Below, piece after piece: positions 38,422 to 48,497 of a stretch of 64,000 nt of DNA. The position numbers and the translations under genes were made by a program. Numbering within the stretch: position 1 is the first letter of the stretch; each line of letters opens with the position of its first letter. Source of the stretch: CAVSJA01 sp963728145 (GTDB taxonomy: Bacteria; Bacteroidota; Bacteroidia; Chitinophagales; Chitinophagaceae); assembly GCA_963728145.1 (NCBI GenBank), contig CAVSJA010000002.1:744001-808000 (forward strand), read 5' to 3'. The notes below the pieces were generated by a model that had not been told where the DNA came from, searched no databases, and saw nothing but the letters and a program-made list of their open reading frames with translations.

Positions 38422-39796
38422 ATGAACAGCGAACAACCCATTATCGTCGGTCTTGATATCGGAACAACCAAAATTGCTGTGATTGCCGGTCGTAAGAATG
38501 AATTCGGCAAACTGGAGATCCTTGGCTTTGGCCGAGCCAATTCCAATGGTGTAAAGCATGGCCAGGTGCTGAATATCGATGAAACGATCAAAGCGATCCA
38601 GATGGCACTGGATAATTGTTATGCTTCCAATCCCAATCTGGAGATAAGCGAAGTATATGTTGGTATTGCCGGTCATCATATCAAAAGCTTGCAAACCCGT
38701 GGCGATATTGTTCGCCAGCGATACAGATGAAGAGATCACTCAAAGGGAGATTGATCAGCTGATCGCTGATCAGTATAAAACTTATATCCCTGCAGGCGAC
38801 CAGATCATTGATGTGATACCGCAGGAATTTACGGTTGATAATTTCCAGAATATTCCTAATCCGATCGGATATGGCGGTGTGAAAGTGGGAGCAAATTTCC
38901 ATATCATCACCGGTGATAAAAATGCGATCCGCAATATCAACCGCGCTGTTGAAAAAAGCAGATCTAAATACAAAAGATCTGGTATTGCAACCACTGGCTT
39001 CTTCTTCTGCAGTTATGGGACAGGAAGATCTGGAAGCAGGTGTTGCAATTGTTGATATTGGTGGTGGTACAACTGACCTTGCTGTTTTTTATGAAGGAAT
39101 TTTAAAACACACTGCAGTAATTCCTTTCGGCGGAGAAAATATTACCAATGATATCAAAACCGGTCTTGGTGTTTTGAAAACACAGGCGGAACAAATGAAA
39201 GTGCAATTCGGTAGTGCATTGGCGAATGAAGCAAAAGCAAATGCCTATATCACTATTCCTGGTTTGCGTGGAATGCCGGCAAAAGAGATCAGTGTAAAGA
39301 ATCTTGCCAATATCATCCAGGCAAGAATGAGTGAGATCATGGATTTTGTTACCTATCATTTGAAACAGGTTGGTTTAGATAACAGCATGTTGAATGGTGG
39401 TATGGTGTTGACCGGTGGCGGTTCACAATTGAAACATCTTATCCAGTTGACAGAATATGTTACCGGCTTGAATGCAAGGATTGGTTTTCCGAATGAACAT
39501 CTTGCCGCAGGTCATATTGAAGAATTGGCTAAACCAACTTATTCAACCTGTATTGGACTTAATCCTGAAAGGTTATAATGATTATGAACATAACCGCAAG
39601 CAATTTGAAAAAGAATTCAAGAAAGTTGAAGTGCCGGAATCACTTAAGAAAGCCGAAACAGTTGAAGAAACCATTGCCCAGGATGATTGTAAGTCCCGAA
39701 AAAATTAGAAACAGAAAAGGACTGAAAGATTTCTGGGGAAAATTCAAAGATGGAATTATTGATCTGTTTAAAGAAGAAGAGGATCATAAATTATAA
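38422..39796 (+). CDS. ftsA: Cell division protein FtsA (four frameshifts)
   Basis: The repaired actin-like ATPase has 456 residues. The phosphate-1 block is IIVGLDIGTTKIAVIAG, the SHS2 1C domain includes VYVGIAGHHIKSLQTRG, phosphate-2 is VAIVDIGGGTTDLAVF and the adenosine block is MVLTGGGSQLKHL. The C-terminus (DFWGKFKDGIIDLFKEEE) is an amphipathic membrane-targeting helix. Four extra bases, near 38714, 38955, 39561 and 39687, break the frame. Repair gives IVRSDTDEEITQ, RAVEKADLNTKD, CIGLILKGYNDYEH and DDVSPEKIRNRK. Confidence 0.94.
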
Positions 39797-39803
39797 AACA
39801 TGG

Positions 39804-39872
39804 ATTATTGATTATTGGGTCTCCGATTAACGGCAGCCTGCTAACTTGCGGAGCAATAATTAATAATCAAAA
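39804..39872. repeat. ATTATTGATTATTG palindromic repeat between ftsA and ftsZ
   Basis: A left arm GATTATTGATTATTG and a right arm CAATAATTAATAATC enclose about 40 bp. A larger related element is at 58731-58847. It sits in the 141-bp gap between ftsA and ftsZ. Confidence 0.65.
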
Positions 39873-39937
39873 CCGAATTGAAGTAAAATCGATATCTCAA
39901 GAAAACTCTCGAAATGAGAGACAACTAAAATAAAACT

Positions 39938-41874
39938 ATGATACATTTTGATCTGCCAAAAGAAAAATCATCCATCATCAAAGTAATTGGTGTAGGCGGT
40001 GGCGGAAGCAATGCTGTGAACCACATGTTCAGCCAGTATATTGAAGGTGTGAATTTCATTATCTGTAATACCGATGCGCAGGCATTGTCGCAGAGCAAAG
40101 TGCCTAATAGGATTCAGTTAGGTCCACATCTTACGCAAGGACTTGGTGCCGGTGCAATCCCGAGATTGGTCGACAGGCAACAGAAGAAAGTCTTGAAGAG
40201 ATACAAACGTATTCTTGAAGTGAATACCAAAATGGCATTCATTACTGCCGGTATGGGTGGTGGAACCGGTACAGGTGGTGCTCCGATCATTTCAAAGATT
40301 TGTAAAGACCTTGGTATTCTTACTGTAGGTATTGTTACTACACCCTTTTGCTTATGAAGGAAAGAAAAGACAGCAGCAGGCAGAAGAAGGAATTAAAATA
40401 TTAAAACAATATGTTGATACACTTGCTGGTGATCAGCAATGATAAATTGCGTCACCAGTTTGGTAATCTAAAAATGAAAGAAGCATTTGAAAAAGCCGAT
40501 AATGTATTGGCAACTGCTGCAAAATGTATCACTGATGTGATCAATAGCACCGGGCAGATCAATGTTGACTTTGCGGATGTATGCACCGTAATGCGCAATG
40601 GTGGTGTTGCAATATTAGGCAGTGCAGCTGCAGGTGGTGAGAACCGTGCACAAAGAGCAATTGAAGAAGCATTGAATTCACCATTGCTGAATGATAATGA
40701 TATCCGCGGTGCAAAATGGATACTTATTAATATCAATTCATCTGAAGGTGAACATGAATTTACAATGGATGAAGTGGAAATCATTCAAAATTATCTGTTA
40801 AGTCAGGCAGGGGAGGATACCGATGTTATCCTGGGTATGGGATATGATAATCATCTCGAGGATAAGATCGGCATTACTCTTATTGCTACAGGATTTGAAC
40901 ATAAGGATCCATTCATGAAAAGGCCGGCAAAGGAAGTTCCTCGCAAAGATGAAAAGATCGTGATGACATTAGATATGCGTAAAGATGAACCGGCTCCAGT
41001 CAAACTACATATTGGAGCGGAAAAAGAACTGGAAGAGGAAAAAGCCATTGCGGAGATCATTGAACAACCAGCAATACCCATTCAACAGGATATAGTAATG
41101 CCGTTAAGGGAAGAACTGCAGCCAAGACTTGTGGAGAATGAACCCCAAATGAATTCTCCCATTGTATTTTTTACCAATCACCCGGCAAGTGAAAAATCCA
41201 CAGGATCCAATGGACCTGTGAACAAACAGGTGGATAAAATAGATGAAGAAGTAAGAACAGAATGGATACTTTCGTTGCCATCTGATAAGGAAGAGAAGAA
41301 GAAAGAGATTGAATCTTCGAATAAGAAAACGGTAAAACCAGAAAATAATTCTCCGTCGTCTGCAGCGTCTGGAGGATACTTGGCCAAGCCATCCAATATT
41401 TATGCCGAGCCGGAATTAGATCAATCCTTCCCTGAACACTTGCCTGTGAAGGAACCTATCCTGAGTACGAATGCAAATCCAATAAAGGAAGAAGAACCTT
41501 CCCCTGACATGCAGCTTGTATTCAAGGATGAAATTCCAGCGGCGGATGAGCCTCGGGCCTACCCAACTCTACCAATTGCTGGGGGTGAGCTTTCTGCTGA
41601 GGAACCTGCTTTGCAGGACGAAGTGGAATTACAAAAGCAACGTGCAGCAGAACGGATTCAAAAATTGCGCAATCTTTCGTTCAATATTAATGCTGCCGAC
41701 CCCAACAATGAGTTTGAAACTGTGCCGGCCTACATCCGCCGCAATTTGGAATTATACAATACTGTCTCCAACGTTGAGAATTTCTACAGCAATTACGAAG
41801 TAAAAAAAGAAGACGATAATACTACCCGGATCTCGACCATCAATACTTTCCTGGATGGTAAGAAACCGGATTAA
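39938..41874 (+). CDS. ftsZ: Cell division protein FtsZ (four frameshifts, two of them mutually hidden)
   Basis: The repaired tubulin homologue has about 644 residues. Blocks are VIGVGGGGSNAVNHM, the signature GMGGGTGTGGAP and the T7 loop INVDFADVC, followed by a long acidic, Pro-rich linker of about 280 residues and a C-terminal conserved tail. A missing A near 40155 and an extra C near 40204 cancel, so about 17 residues in the apparent frame (IPRLVDRQQKKVLKRYK) are false; the true reading is NPEIGRQATEESLEEIK. Extra bases near 40349 (PFAYEGKK) and 40425 (DTLLVISNDK) break the frame openly. It is the last gene of the cluster. Confidence 0.95.
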
Positions 41875-41957
41875 ATAGTTGCGGTTTTAACCTTAAGTCA
41901 TAAGGCTTCCGAAACCTTAGTTGAAACCTGAACACAGCGATTGTAGTTTTTAGTTGT

Positions 41958-41987
41958 ATCCTCCCGATTCTTCGGGAGGATTTTTTT
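41958..41987 (+). terminator. Rho-independent terminator of the division cluster
   Basis: ATCCTCCCGA-TTC-TTCGGGAGGAT followed by TTTTTTT stands 84 bp after ftsZ. It has a perfect GC-rich stem and is the strongest terminator in the window. Confidence 0.88.
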
Positions 41988-42001
41988 AACCCCCGTCAGC
42001 A

Positions 42002-42019
42002 TCCCGATAACAATCGGGA
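42002..42019. repeat. TCCCGATA-type palindrome after ftsZ
   Basis: TCCCGATAACAATCGGGA is nested inside a weaker outer repeat (CCCGTCAGC with CCTGACGG). It belongs to the same family as the palindromes at 4757 and 57323. Confidence 0.6.
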
Positions 42020-42061
42020 GCAAGCCCTGACGGCGGTTAAAAATCCTGACGGCGGTTATTC

Positions 42062-43808
42062 TTACCAGTTAATACTCGCCAACCCAACCTTATTTCTCAC
42101 CGGATCAAAATACAAAGTCAAAACTTCTTTATCATCTAACCTCAGCATATTCCCTCCATGAAATAACAAAGGCTGTTGTGGCTTGGCAATCTGTAGAGCA
42201 ATAACTTTTCCTTCGCTTGAAAAAGTTTGTTGTTGAAGAAATACATCATTTTTTTGAGTTAGTTCGTAGTTGATGAGGCTTACCTGGTTATTAATTGGCA
42301 GAGTGAGTAACTGTGGTAAATGGTGTTTCCGGTATATAAAGATTCCAAACCCAGGTTTTCCAAAGCGGCTTGTGGTTCTGATCAATGGAGAATACAATTG
42401 ACTTCATCACCATAGTATTCTTTTTTATTGATGTAGAATAGGTGCTTTGAAAATAAGAGTCATATGCATTTCGCCAGCCGGGAGAAGTGACACCCATTCC
42501 CTGCAATCTTGACATCTGGTTGTTCCATTCACCCATATTCGTTGGTCTCTGTTGTGCGAATACATTATTGCTGCCTCCCGTTGTACCAGTGGGTGGACTC
42601 CTGCTGCTTGATCGTCGCCCATCAGGAGCTGACGGAAGCGTTGTTGCAGCAATATAACTCCGCATTTCATCGAAGGACTGGCTTGGCATTAAATTTCCAT
42701 TTACACCAACCTGCGATGGCGGATTGTTAACCGAGCTTGAAGTTTGAGTTACATTATAATAATCCCGCGAGCTTAATAATTCAGTTACAATCGAAATTGT
42801 TTTATCCGGATTTACTCTAAAATATTTCAGGTGCATTTGATTTACCAGCTCTTCAACCTTTATACCCGAGATGCCTTTTTTCAAATCTTTTTTAAAACTT
42901 TTGTCCATAGCCATGTAGACAACCGTATCAAGGCGATTTGTTGTCGGATTAAAAATAGCTGCGACTACTCCATCAACATCTCTGGAATAAAAATTCGCAT
43001 AAAGAGCGCCGATAGCAACGAAACTATTTTCCGGGTCACTATCAAATGCGAGTTCCAGGGGCTTGTTTTCTTTTAAATAGACTTCTGTTTTGAAGGGCTG
43101 ATCAGAAGCAAGATCTGATTTATATAGTCGAATTTTTGAACCCAGCCGATAGTTAAGCGCTTTATCGTGAAGAGCGAAATAGACCGTGCCGTTTGGTGCA
43201 AGGAAAATATTGTTCAGCACTTCGAATGCCTCATCAAAGGGAATAAAAAAGCTTTTGGAGCCGAGTGGATTCGCATCCTTGTCGAGCAAAAGGTAGTTTA
43301 GTAAGATCTGCCCGGTTGAATATCCCCTGAGAATTCTATATAAAAGGAAATAATTTCCATTTCTCGAGCTGGTCATGCTGTATACCGCAGCAGACTTCAA
43401 TTTATCATAACGAGCTGAATCAATCTTTACCAGGTCCTGCAATATTTCACCTTCGGCATTCAACTTTACCGTTTGGGTATAGTGCATATTCCCATTTACA
43501 GTTTGTATAATCAGGCTCCAGGATTCCTTATTTGGAATTAAGTTAACAGCAACGGTGGACTCATCATTTATAAAATCGTAGCTCTTCTCTTTTAATGGCG
43601 TCCCATGCTGATCACAAATTATGAGCTTGGTTTGCGTTTTATAGTCTGAATAAATAAAAAGATAATTTCCAGCCATTCTTCCAACGAGAAAATAATTTCC
43701 TTGTGGAATGAAACTGCTGTCAAGTTGGGAATGAAAATTTATCAATTGTGCAGAACCGTTGTTACCGAATGCCAGGTAAAGGCAGAGAAGGGTAAATATT
43801 CGTTTCAT
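42062..43808 (-). CDS. Hypothetical secreted protein (one frameshift)
   Basis: The repaired protein has 581 residues. It starts with a signal peptide (MKRIFTLLCLYLAFGNNGSAQ). The body consists of strand-rich repeats with Y/F-x-D-x-x-N patterns (LFIYSDYKTQTKLIICDQHG, YLLLDKDANPLGSKSF), suggesting a beta-propeller. A Ser/Pro/Gly/Gln-rich insert sits at about 400-430. One extra T near 42296 causes a false stop; repair gives THSANNNQVSLINYELTQKN and the end VGLASINW. I do not recognise a named family. It faces the terminator of ftsZ and diverges from the epimerase gene. Confidence 0.7.
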
Positions 43809-43912
43809 GCAGCGAAATTTTGGATAATAGCTAATCTAAATGTACGAAATTGCCTTTCATAAAGTCGACTGCTTAGTTCCAGGTTCATGTTAAAGCATAC
43901 TTATATTAAACA

Positions 43913-44863
43913 ATGCCAACCATAGTTTTACCAGGTGGTTCAGGCTTACTTGGCCGGGCCCTTAGCAAATTCTTATCATCAAAAGGTTATCAAGTGATCA
44001 TACTATCACGAAGCCTTCCCAGGCCCGGGACTTTTTCTTCTACGAAAAATATCCGGTTTGCGTTGTGGGATACGGAGAAAAAAACAATCGATGCGGGAGT
44101 AATCGAGAGGGCAGATATAATCATAAACCTTGCTGGAGCAACGGTGGATGAAAAACGTTGGACTGATAAAAGAAAAAATGAGCTCGTCGAAAGCAGGGTC
44201 AATTCTGGCGAGACTATTGTGAAGGCATTGTCAGAGAAATCAAATAATGTGAAGACTGTGATCAATGTGTGCGGCATTGGCTGGTATGGAGAAGATCAAC
44301 AAAATACAAGACAGACAAATGGATTTGTCGAGACCGACCCTCCTTCTGATAATTTTCTTGCCGTTACCTGTCAGAAATGGGAAGCAAGCATCACTCCGGT
44401 TAAAGAATTGGGAAAACGATTAGTGATATTGCGGACCGGCGCAGTTTTAAGTAAGGATGGCGGCGCATTTAAAGAGTTCTTAAAGCCAGTCCGCTTTGGT
44501 ATTGCTGCGATTCTTGGAAACGGAAAACAAATTTTTAGTTGGATGCATGTGCAGGATCTATGCGAATTGATGCTCTGGACGATTGAAAACAAATCATTGA
44601 ATGGAGTTTACAATGCCGTTTCACCATCACCCGTTTCCAATCGCAACCTGATGCTTGAGCTTGCCAGGCAGGTTAAGGGCAATTTCTATATTCCTTTTTA
44701 TGTACCTTCTTTCGTATTGAAAATACTCTTTGGAGAATTAAGTACCGAAGTATTGAAGAGTACAACGGTGAGCAGTGAGAAAATCCAAAGTACCGGGTTT
44801 ATTTTTCAATACCCGGAAATAAAATCGGCACTTAAAGAGCTTTGTTCTACTGGGAAAGATTAA
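43913..44863 (+). CDS. TIGR01777 family NAD(P)-dependent epimerase
   Basis: The 316-residue protein is an extended SDR enzyme of the YfcH/SDR39U1 type. N-terminal cofactor motif LPGGSGLLGRALSKFL, then IINLAGATVDEKRWTDKRK, the substrate-loop block GIGWYGEDQQ, RTGAVLSKDGGAF and FSWMHVQDLCELM. It lacks the classical Tyr-x-x-x-Lys pair in an obvious place; the family function is not settled. It stands alone. Confidence 0.9.
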   Translation: MPTIVLPGGSGLLGRALSKFLSSKGYQVIILSRSLPRPGTFSSTKNIRFALWDTEKKTIDAGVIERADIIINLAGATVDEKRWTDKRKNELVESRVNSGETIVKALSEKSNNVKTVINVCGIGWYGEDQQNTRQTNGFVETDPPSDNFLAVTCQKWEASITPVKELGKRLVILRTGAVLSKDGGAFKEFLKPVRFGIAAILGNGKQIFSWMHVQDLCELMLWTIENKSLNGVYNAVSPSPVSNRNLMLELARQVKGNFYIPFYVPSFVLKILFGELSTEVLKSTTVSSEKIQSTGFIFQYPEIKSALKELCSTGKD

Positions 44864-45158
44864 TTCTATTCTTTACTGGTTTTTCATTATAAATTAATAA
44901 GAGAAACTATTGATCTCACGAAAATCTGAATCCTGATCAATATTTACGCGAGATGTCACATTCTTACCTTGCCAGGCGAATTTCAAAAGAGGCAGATTTA
45001 TTAATCAGGCGGAGCACATTAATTCTATAATAAAATAAAATAACAATTATACATTGGCGTTACTTGAATTCTTGTGTGAAACAAATGTTATCGACACAGG
45101 CAAAATTGTAATATATTAAAAACAGCCAATACATTTATTACTCTAACCAAAAAACTGA
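44864..45158. other. AT-rich gap before the PKD lipoprotein gene
   Basis: The 295-bp gap has low GC content and no gene, palindrome or array. The AT-rich stretch with TAATATATTAAAAACA just before the ATG at 45159 may hold the promoter, but no TANNTTTG box is seen. Confidence 0.4.
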
Positions 45159-46088
45159 ATGAAAAGATTCCTTAAACGATCATGTTTACCTCTGTTGTTA
45201 AGCGTTTTATTATTCCAGTGTAGTAAGGAAGATGTGGTGTTTCCCACAGCACCTGAAGCCGATGCGGGACTTGATCAGGCCATACAATTACCCATAGCAA
45301 CTGTAACGCTCAATGGTACCGCCACCACCAAGAACGGACATATTGTTGGCTACCTGTGGAGTCTGGTTTCCGGACCAAATGTTCCGGTCATTACCAGCCC
45401 TTCGTCTAAAACAACAACAGTAACTCAACTGGTTGCGGGAAGCTACCTGTTTCAATTCATGGTAATCGACACAGCAGGTTTAACCGGCGTGGATACAACC
45501 AGGATAGTTGTGACTGCCGCGCCCATTACCACTGTGAATCTCCAGCCGTTAAATAATCCTACAGAATTTCATTTGTATGGAAATAATAACGGCTACAATC
45601 AGAGTACATATGCTCCTGAATTCAGTGGAGCAGCGTGGACAGAGGGAGGAACTCCGATCTTTCTGAGGGGACTACTAAGATTTGATCTCAGCGGGATACC
45701 TGCTGGAGCTACGATTATTTCAGCGAAATTATCCATCTTTTCAAATCCCACTCCGCTGAATGGTGATCTTGTGAATGCCAATTCGGGATCAAATAATGCT
45801 TTATACATCAGAAAAGTAATTCAGGGATGGAATCCGGTTGGTCTAACCTGGCAAACGCAACCTGCTACTTCTGCCACTGGCCAGATTTCAATACCACATT
45901 CAAATCAGCAATTTCTTGATCTCGTTGATATTGACGTGAGGAATCTGATCGCGGAAATGCATGCTGGCTCCAATAATGGTTTTATGATAATGTTACAAAA
46001 CGAAACCATTTACAACATCAGAAACTTTTGTTCAAGCAGGCACGCCAATACTGCTAAACATCCTAAATTGATAATTACTTATCAATAG
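45159..46088 (+). CDS. Lipoprotein with PKD-like and DNRLRE domains
   Basis: The 309-residue protein has a lipobox (LLFQC, Cys about 21). A PKD/REJ-like Ig fold follows (about 33-118: PEADAGLDQAIQLPIATVTLNGTAT, GYLWSLVSGP, YLFQFMVIDTAG). The second half (about 122-309) is a DNRLRE-type domain, with RGLLRFDLSGIPAGATIISAKLSI, NPVGLTWQTQP and the end PKLIITYQ. Such modules occur in cell-surface proteins that bind or present carbohydrate-active partners. No enzyme domain is attached. Confidence 0.85.
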   Translation: MKRFLKRSCLPLLLSVLLFQCSKEDVVFPTAPEADAGLDQAIQLPIATVTLNGTATTKNGHIVGYLWSLVSGPNVPVITSPSSKTTTVTQLVAGSYLFQFMVIDTAGLTGVDTTRIVVTAAPITTVNLQPLNNPTEFHLYGNNNGYNQSTYAPEFSGAAWTEGGTPIFLRGLLRFDLSGIPAGATIISAKLSIFSNPTPLNGDLVNANSGSNNALYIRKVIQGWNPVGLTWQTQPATSATGQISIPHSNQQFLDLVDIDVRNLIAEMHAGSNNGFMIMLQNETIYNIRNFCSSRHANTAKHPKLIITYQ

Positions 46089-46134
46089 TCTGACCTTCGC
46101 TTGCTGACAATACCAGCTTATTAATATATAGTAT

Positions 46135-46167
46135 AATAAAAAACACCCGGCAATGCCCGGGTGTTTT
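46135..46167. terminator. Bidirectional rho-independent terminator
   Basis: AACACCCGG-CAATGC-CCGGGTGTT is flanked by A7 on the left and TTTT on the right. It separates the convergent genes ending at 46088 and 46196 and works in both directions. Confidence 0.88.
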
Positions 46168-46195
46168 CGTTTAGGATTTGTTCAATCACGAATGA

Positions 46196-46732
46196 TTAGT
46201 TCGATTCACTTTGAGTTTGTGGATTGACAATCCTCGGGCGCTTTTGCGGAGGGATGACAAGTTCCGGGCTCAAATCTGGCAAAGCCTCCTTCAATTTCTT
46301 TTCACCGTAAAAATTAGTATCAATAAAATACCAATTCTTCCCGGCATCCTGGGAAATAGCAATCAGTGTTGATTCAACTATAATAAAACCGGAAAGAAAA
46401 CTCACTTCTGTAGTTTGCGGAAGTGTACTCTGCAATTCTTTTTTGTATGCTATCACTTTGTAGGGATGCCCAATCGTAATCTTCTTAATTTCTGCGCCGA
46501 ATGACTTCATTCGGTTAGTCAATGTGTCCATAAACGGACGCATCTTTTCCTTTCCTCCACCCAGTTCAACCAGGTTGGGATGAGCATATTTAATAAAGTT
46601 GTCGTAATCTTTTTTCAGCATTGCCTTTGCCATTTCCATTGCCTGGGTCTTGATCACAGTTTCGTGATTCTGAGAATATACTGCAATGGAAACGAAGCTG
46701 AAGAATAAGTATATCAGGATCTTTCTAAACAT
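46196..46732 (-). CDS. Hypothetical secreted protein
   Basis: The protein has 178 residues from ATG 46732, the start of a signal peptide (MFRKILIYLFFSFVSIAVYSQ). The mature part (MEMAKAMLKKDYDNFIKYAHPNL... NWYFIDTNFYGEKKLKEALP) resembles the SnoaL/NTF2-like cone fold of small Bacteroidota exported proteins, but this is a guess from pattern. An ATG at 46741 would overlap the permease stop by four bases. It is the last gene of the ABC operon. Confidence 0.7.
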   Translation of the reverse strand: MFRKILIYLFFSFVSIAVYSQNHETVIKTQAMEMAKAMLKKDYDNFIKYAHPNLVELGGGKEKMRPFMDTLTNRMKSFGAEIKKITIGHPYKVIAYKKELQSTLPQTTEVSFLSGFIIVESTLIAISQDAGKNWYFIDTNFYGEKKLKEALPDLSPELVIPPQKRPRIVNPQTQSESN

Positions 46733-46737
46733 ATCGA

Positions 46738-47550
46738 TCAAAGGTCGCGCTTTGAGTTCATCCAGAAGCAGAAGGTCCAGATAATTAGCAAAACAATAAA
46801 TGTGTAAACGACATGTATGTTTATTGCATCCAAAGCGGCTTGATAATTCTTTTCGTCGATTTTTCCGAAAAAAGTAGGTGGCGGGACGATGCGGTCGGAA
46901 ATTTCGAGTGGTAGGAACCTTCCTTCATCATGTGCTTTGAACTTGAGCAACTGGACAAGGATGTTCTCAACAATGAAATAATAAAATACAAAGATACCCA
47001 GGGCAATAAACGCTCTTCGAACTAAAAAGCCGATTAGGAAAGCGAATGATAATTGAGCAAGAGTTTGTAAACCAAATAGAGGAATAAATTTGGCTTCTGA
47101 CCAGATCGATTTGGTTTCTTTAGTGGTTGCAACCCCGATACCCACTGCTACAAGCAGGTAAAGAATTGTAATAAGTATCGATATGATAACAACATTGATA
47201 AGCTTGGCAGTAATAAACTCCTTTCTGCTCCAGCCATCGATGATATTTTGTCTTTGTGTTTTATAGGAGTATTCATTTGTGATGAGCATGATCACCAGGA
47301 TGGCGGGGATAAATACAAAGAAAGAAGAAAAATATGCAGTTGTTTTCCAAACTTCCGGGAATGCAAATGGCTCACCGAAAAGCAAGCCCAATAATTGGCC
47401 GGCTTCGTTTTTTTGCGTGCTCATCTCCTCGTAAATCCGGTACCACATGTAGTTGATCCCAGGATAGGAGAGCACAGTAATTCCAACCATTACCCAAAAT
47501 GCCCAGTAGCCTCTTAATTTTAGCCATTCTGTTCTTGCCAGGTGAAGCAT
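46738..47550 (-). CDS. ABC-2 type transporter permease
   Basis: The 270-residue protein has six membrane segments (for example WAFWVMVGITVLSYPGINY, FFVFIPAILVIMLITNEYSY and VVIISILITILYLLVAVGIG). The conserved stretch SYKTQRQNIIDGWSRKEFITAKL after the second segment is typical of ABC-2 permeases. It pairs with the ATPase encoded 18 bp upstream. The substrate is unknown. Confidence 0.88.
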   Translation of the reverse strand: MLHLARTEWLKLRGYWAFWVMVGITVLSYPGINYMWYRIYEEMSTQKNEAGQLLGLLFGEPFAFPEVWKTTAYFSSFFVFIPAILVIMLITNEYSYKTQRQNIIDGWSRKEFITAKLINVVIISILITILYLLVAVGIGVATTKETKSIWSEAKFIPLFGLQTLAQLSFAFLIGFLVRRAFIALGIFVFYYFIVENILVQLLKFKAHDEGRFLPLEISDRIVPPPTFFGKIDEKNYQAALDAINIHVVYTFIVLLIIWTFCFWMNSKRDL

Positions 47551-47568
47551 ATGATCAGTATAAGTTGA

Positions 47569-48462
47569 TTAGTTACCGGTAAGCTCAAAGAATTTCGCTT
47601 CAAGCCTTTTTTTCTTTAGAAATAGATGATTCAATACAATGCCCTTGTTATAGAAATACCTGTTCACCTCTTCAAGCTTAGCGGATCCTTTCGGTAAAAT
47701 CAGATGAACATATTGATCTACCTGTGCACTCGAACTAATGGAAGGAAATCCTGATGCTGCCTGCAACAATTGCTGAATATTTGCGGCCCCTACCTCCACG
47801 ATATCTTCATCTACCAATACATCTTCTACATGACCTGTTACCAATAAGTCGCCTTTCTTCAGAATAGCTACATGGGTGCAGACTTTTTCTACTTCGTCCA
47901 GCAGGTGACTGGCCATTATAATTGTATAGCCTGCTTTACTCAACTCAATGATCAATTGCCTGATCTCAGCAATGCCAACGGGATCGAGACCATTTGTAGG
48001 TTCATCCAGCACAAGCACCTTCGGTGATCCTAATAACGCAGCGGCAACCGCGAGCCTTTGCTTCATTCCCAAACTATAAGAACTAAAGCGACTATTGCGT
48101 CGCTCAAAGAGCTTTACCTTTTCGAGTACTGAATCAATCTCTGCTAAGCTTCCTCTTCCACTGATGCTATTAGTTATTTTCAGATTATTAGCTCCCGTAA
48201 GATAATGATAGAAGTTTGGGGTTTCGAGTAAGGATCCGATTCGCTTCCTTTGATCGGGCGATCCAGGTTTTCCAAACCAAAGAAAATCTCCTGTGTCCGC
48301 CTTCAATACGTCAAGGATAAGGCTCAACAATGTTGTTTTACCACTTCCATTTGGTCCCAATATTCCAAAGACCGCTCCTTGCGGCACGTGAAAGGAAACA
48401 TTTTTCAATGCCTTGATCCGCCCGTACGATTTAGAAAGATTCCTTACCTGCAATACTTCCAT
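47569..48462 (-). CDS. ABC transporter ATP-binding protein
   Basis: The 297-residue ATPase has Walker A GPNGSGKT, the Q-loop near LLETPNF, signature SYSLGMKQRLA, Walker B VLVLDEPTNGLDP and the switch histidine in ASHLLDEVE. A C-terminal extension of about 80 residues ends EAKFFELTGN, as in CcmA/BcrA-like subunits. It energises the permease encoded next to it. Homology to bacitracin or lantibiotic exporters is possible but not shown. Confidence 0.93.
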   Translation of the reverse strand: MEVLQVRNLSKSYGRIKALKNVSFHVPQGAVFGILGPNGSGKTTLLSLILDVLKADTGDFLWFGKPGSPDQRKRIGSLLETPNFYHYLTGANNLKITNSISGRGSLAEIDSVLEKVKLFERRNSRFSSYSLGMKQRLAVAAALLGSPKVLVLDEPTNGLDPVGIAEIRQLIIELSKAGYTIIMASHLLDEVEKVCTHVAILKKGDLLVTGHVEDVLVDEDIVEVGAANIQQLLQAASGFPSISSSAQVDQYVHLILPKGSAKLEEVNRYFYNKGIVLNHLFLKKKRLEAKFFELTGN

Positions 48463-48497
48463 GCGTAAACGATTATTCGTTAAAGATGCGTAATTAT

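Noticed and set aside
25462..40430. Programmed frameshifting or stop-codon recoding in the division genes
   Set aside because: The breaks lie at many unrelated sequences, go in both directions, and number up to five per gene; no shared slippery motif is present. Errors explain them better.
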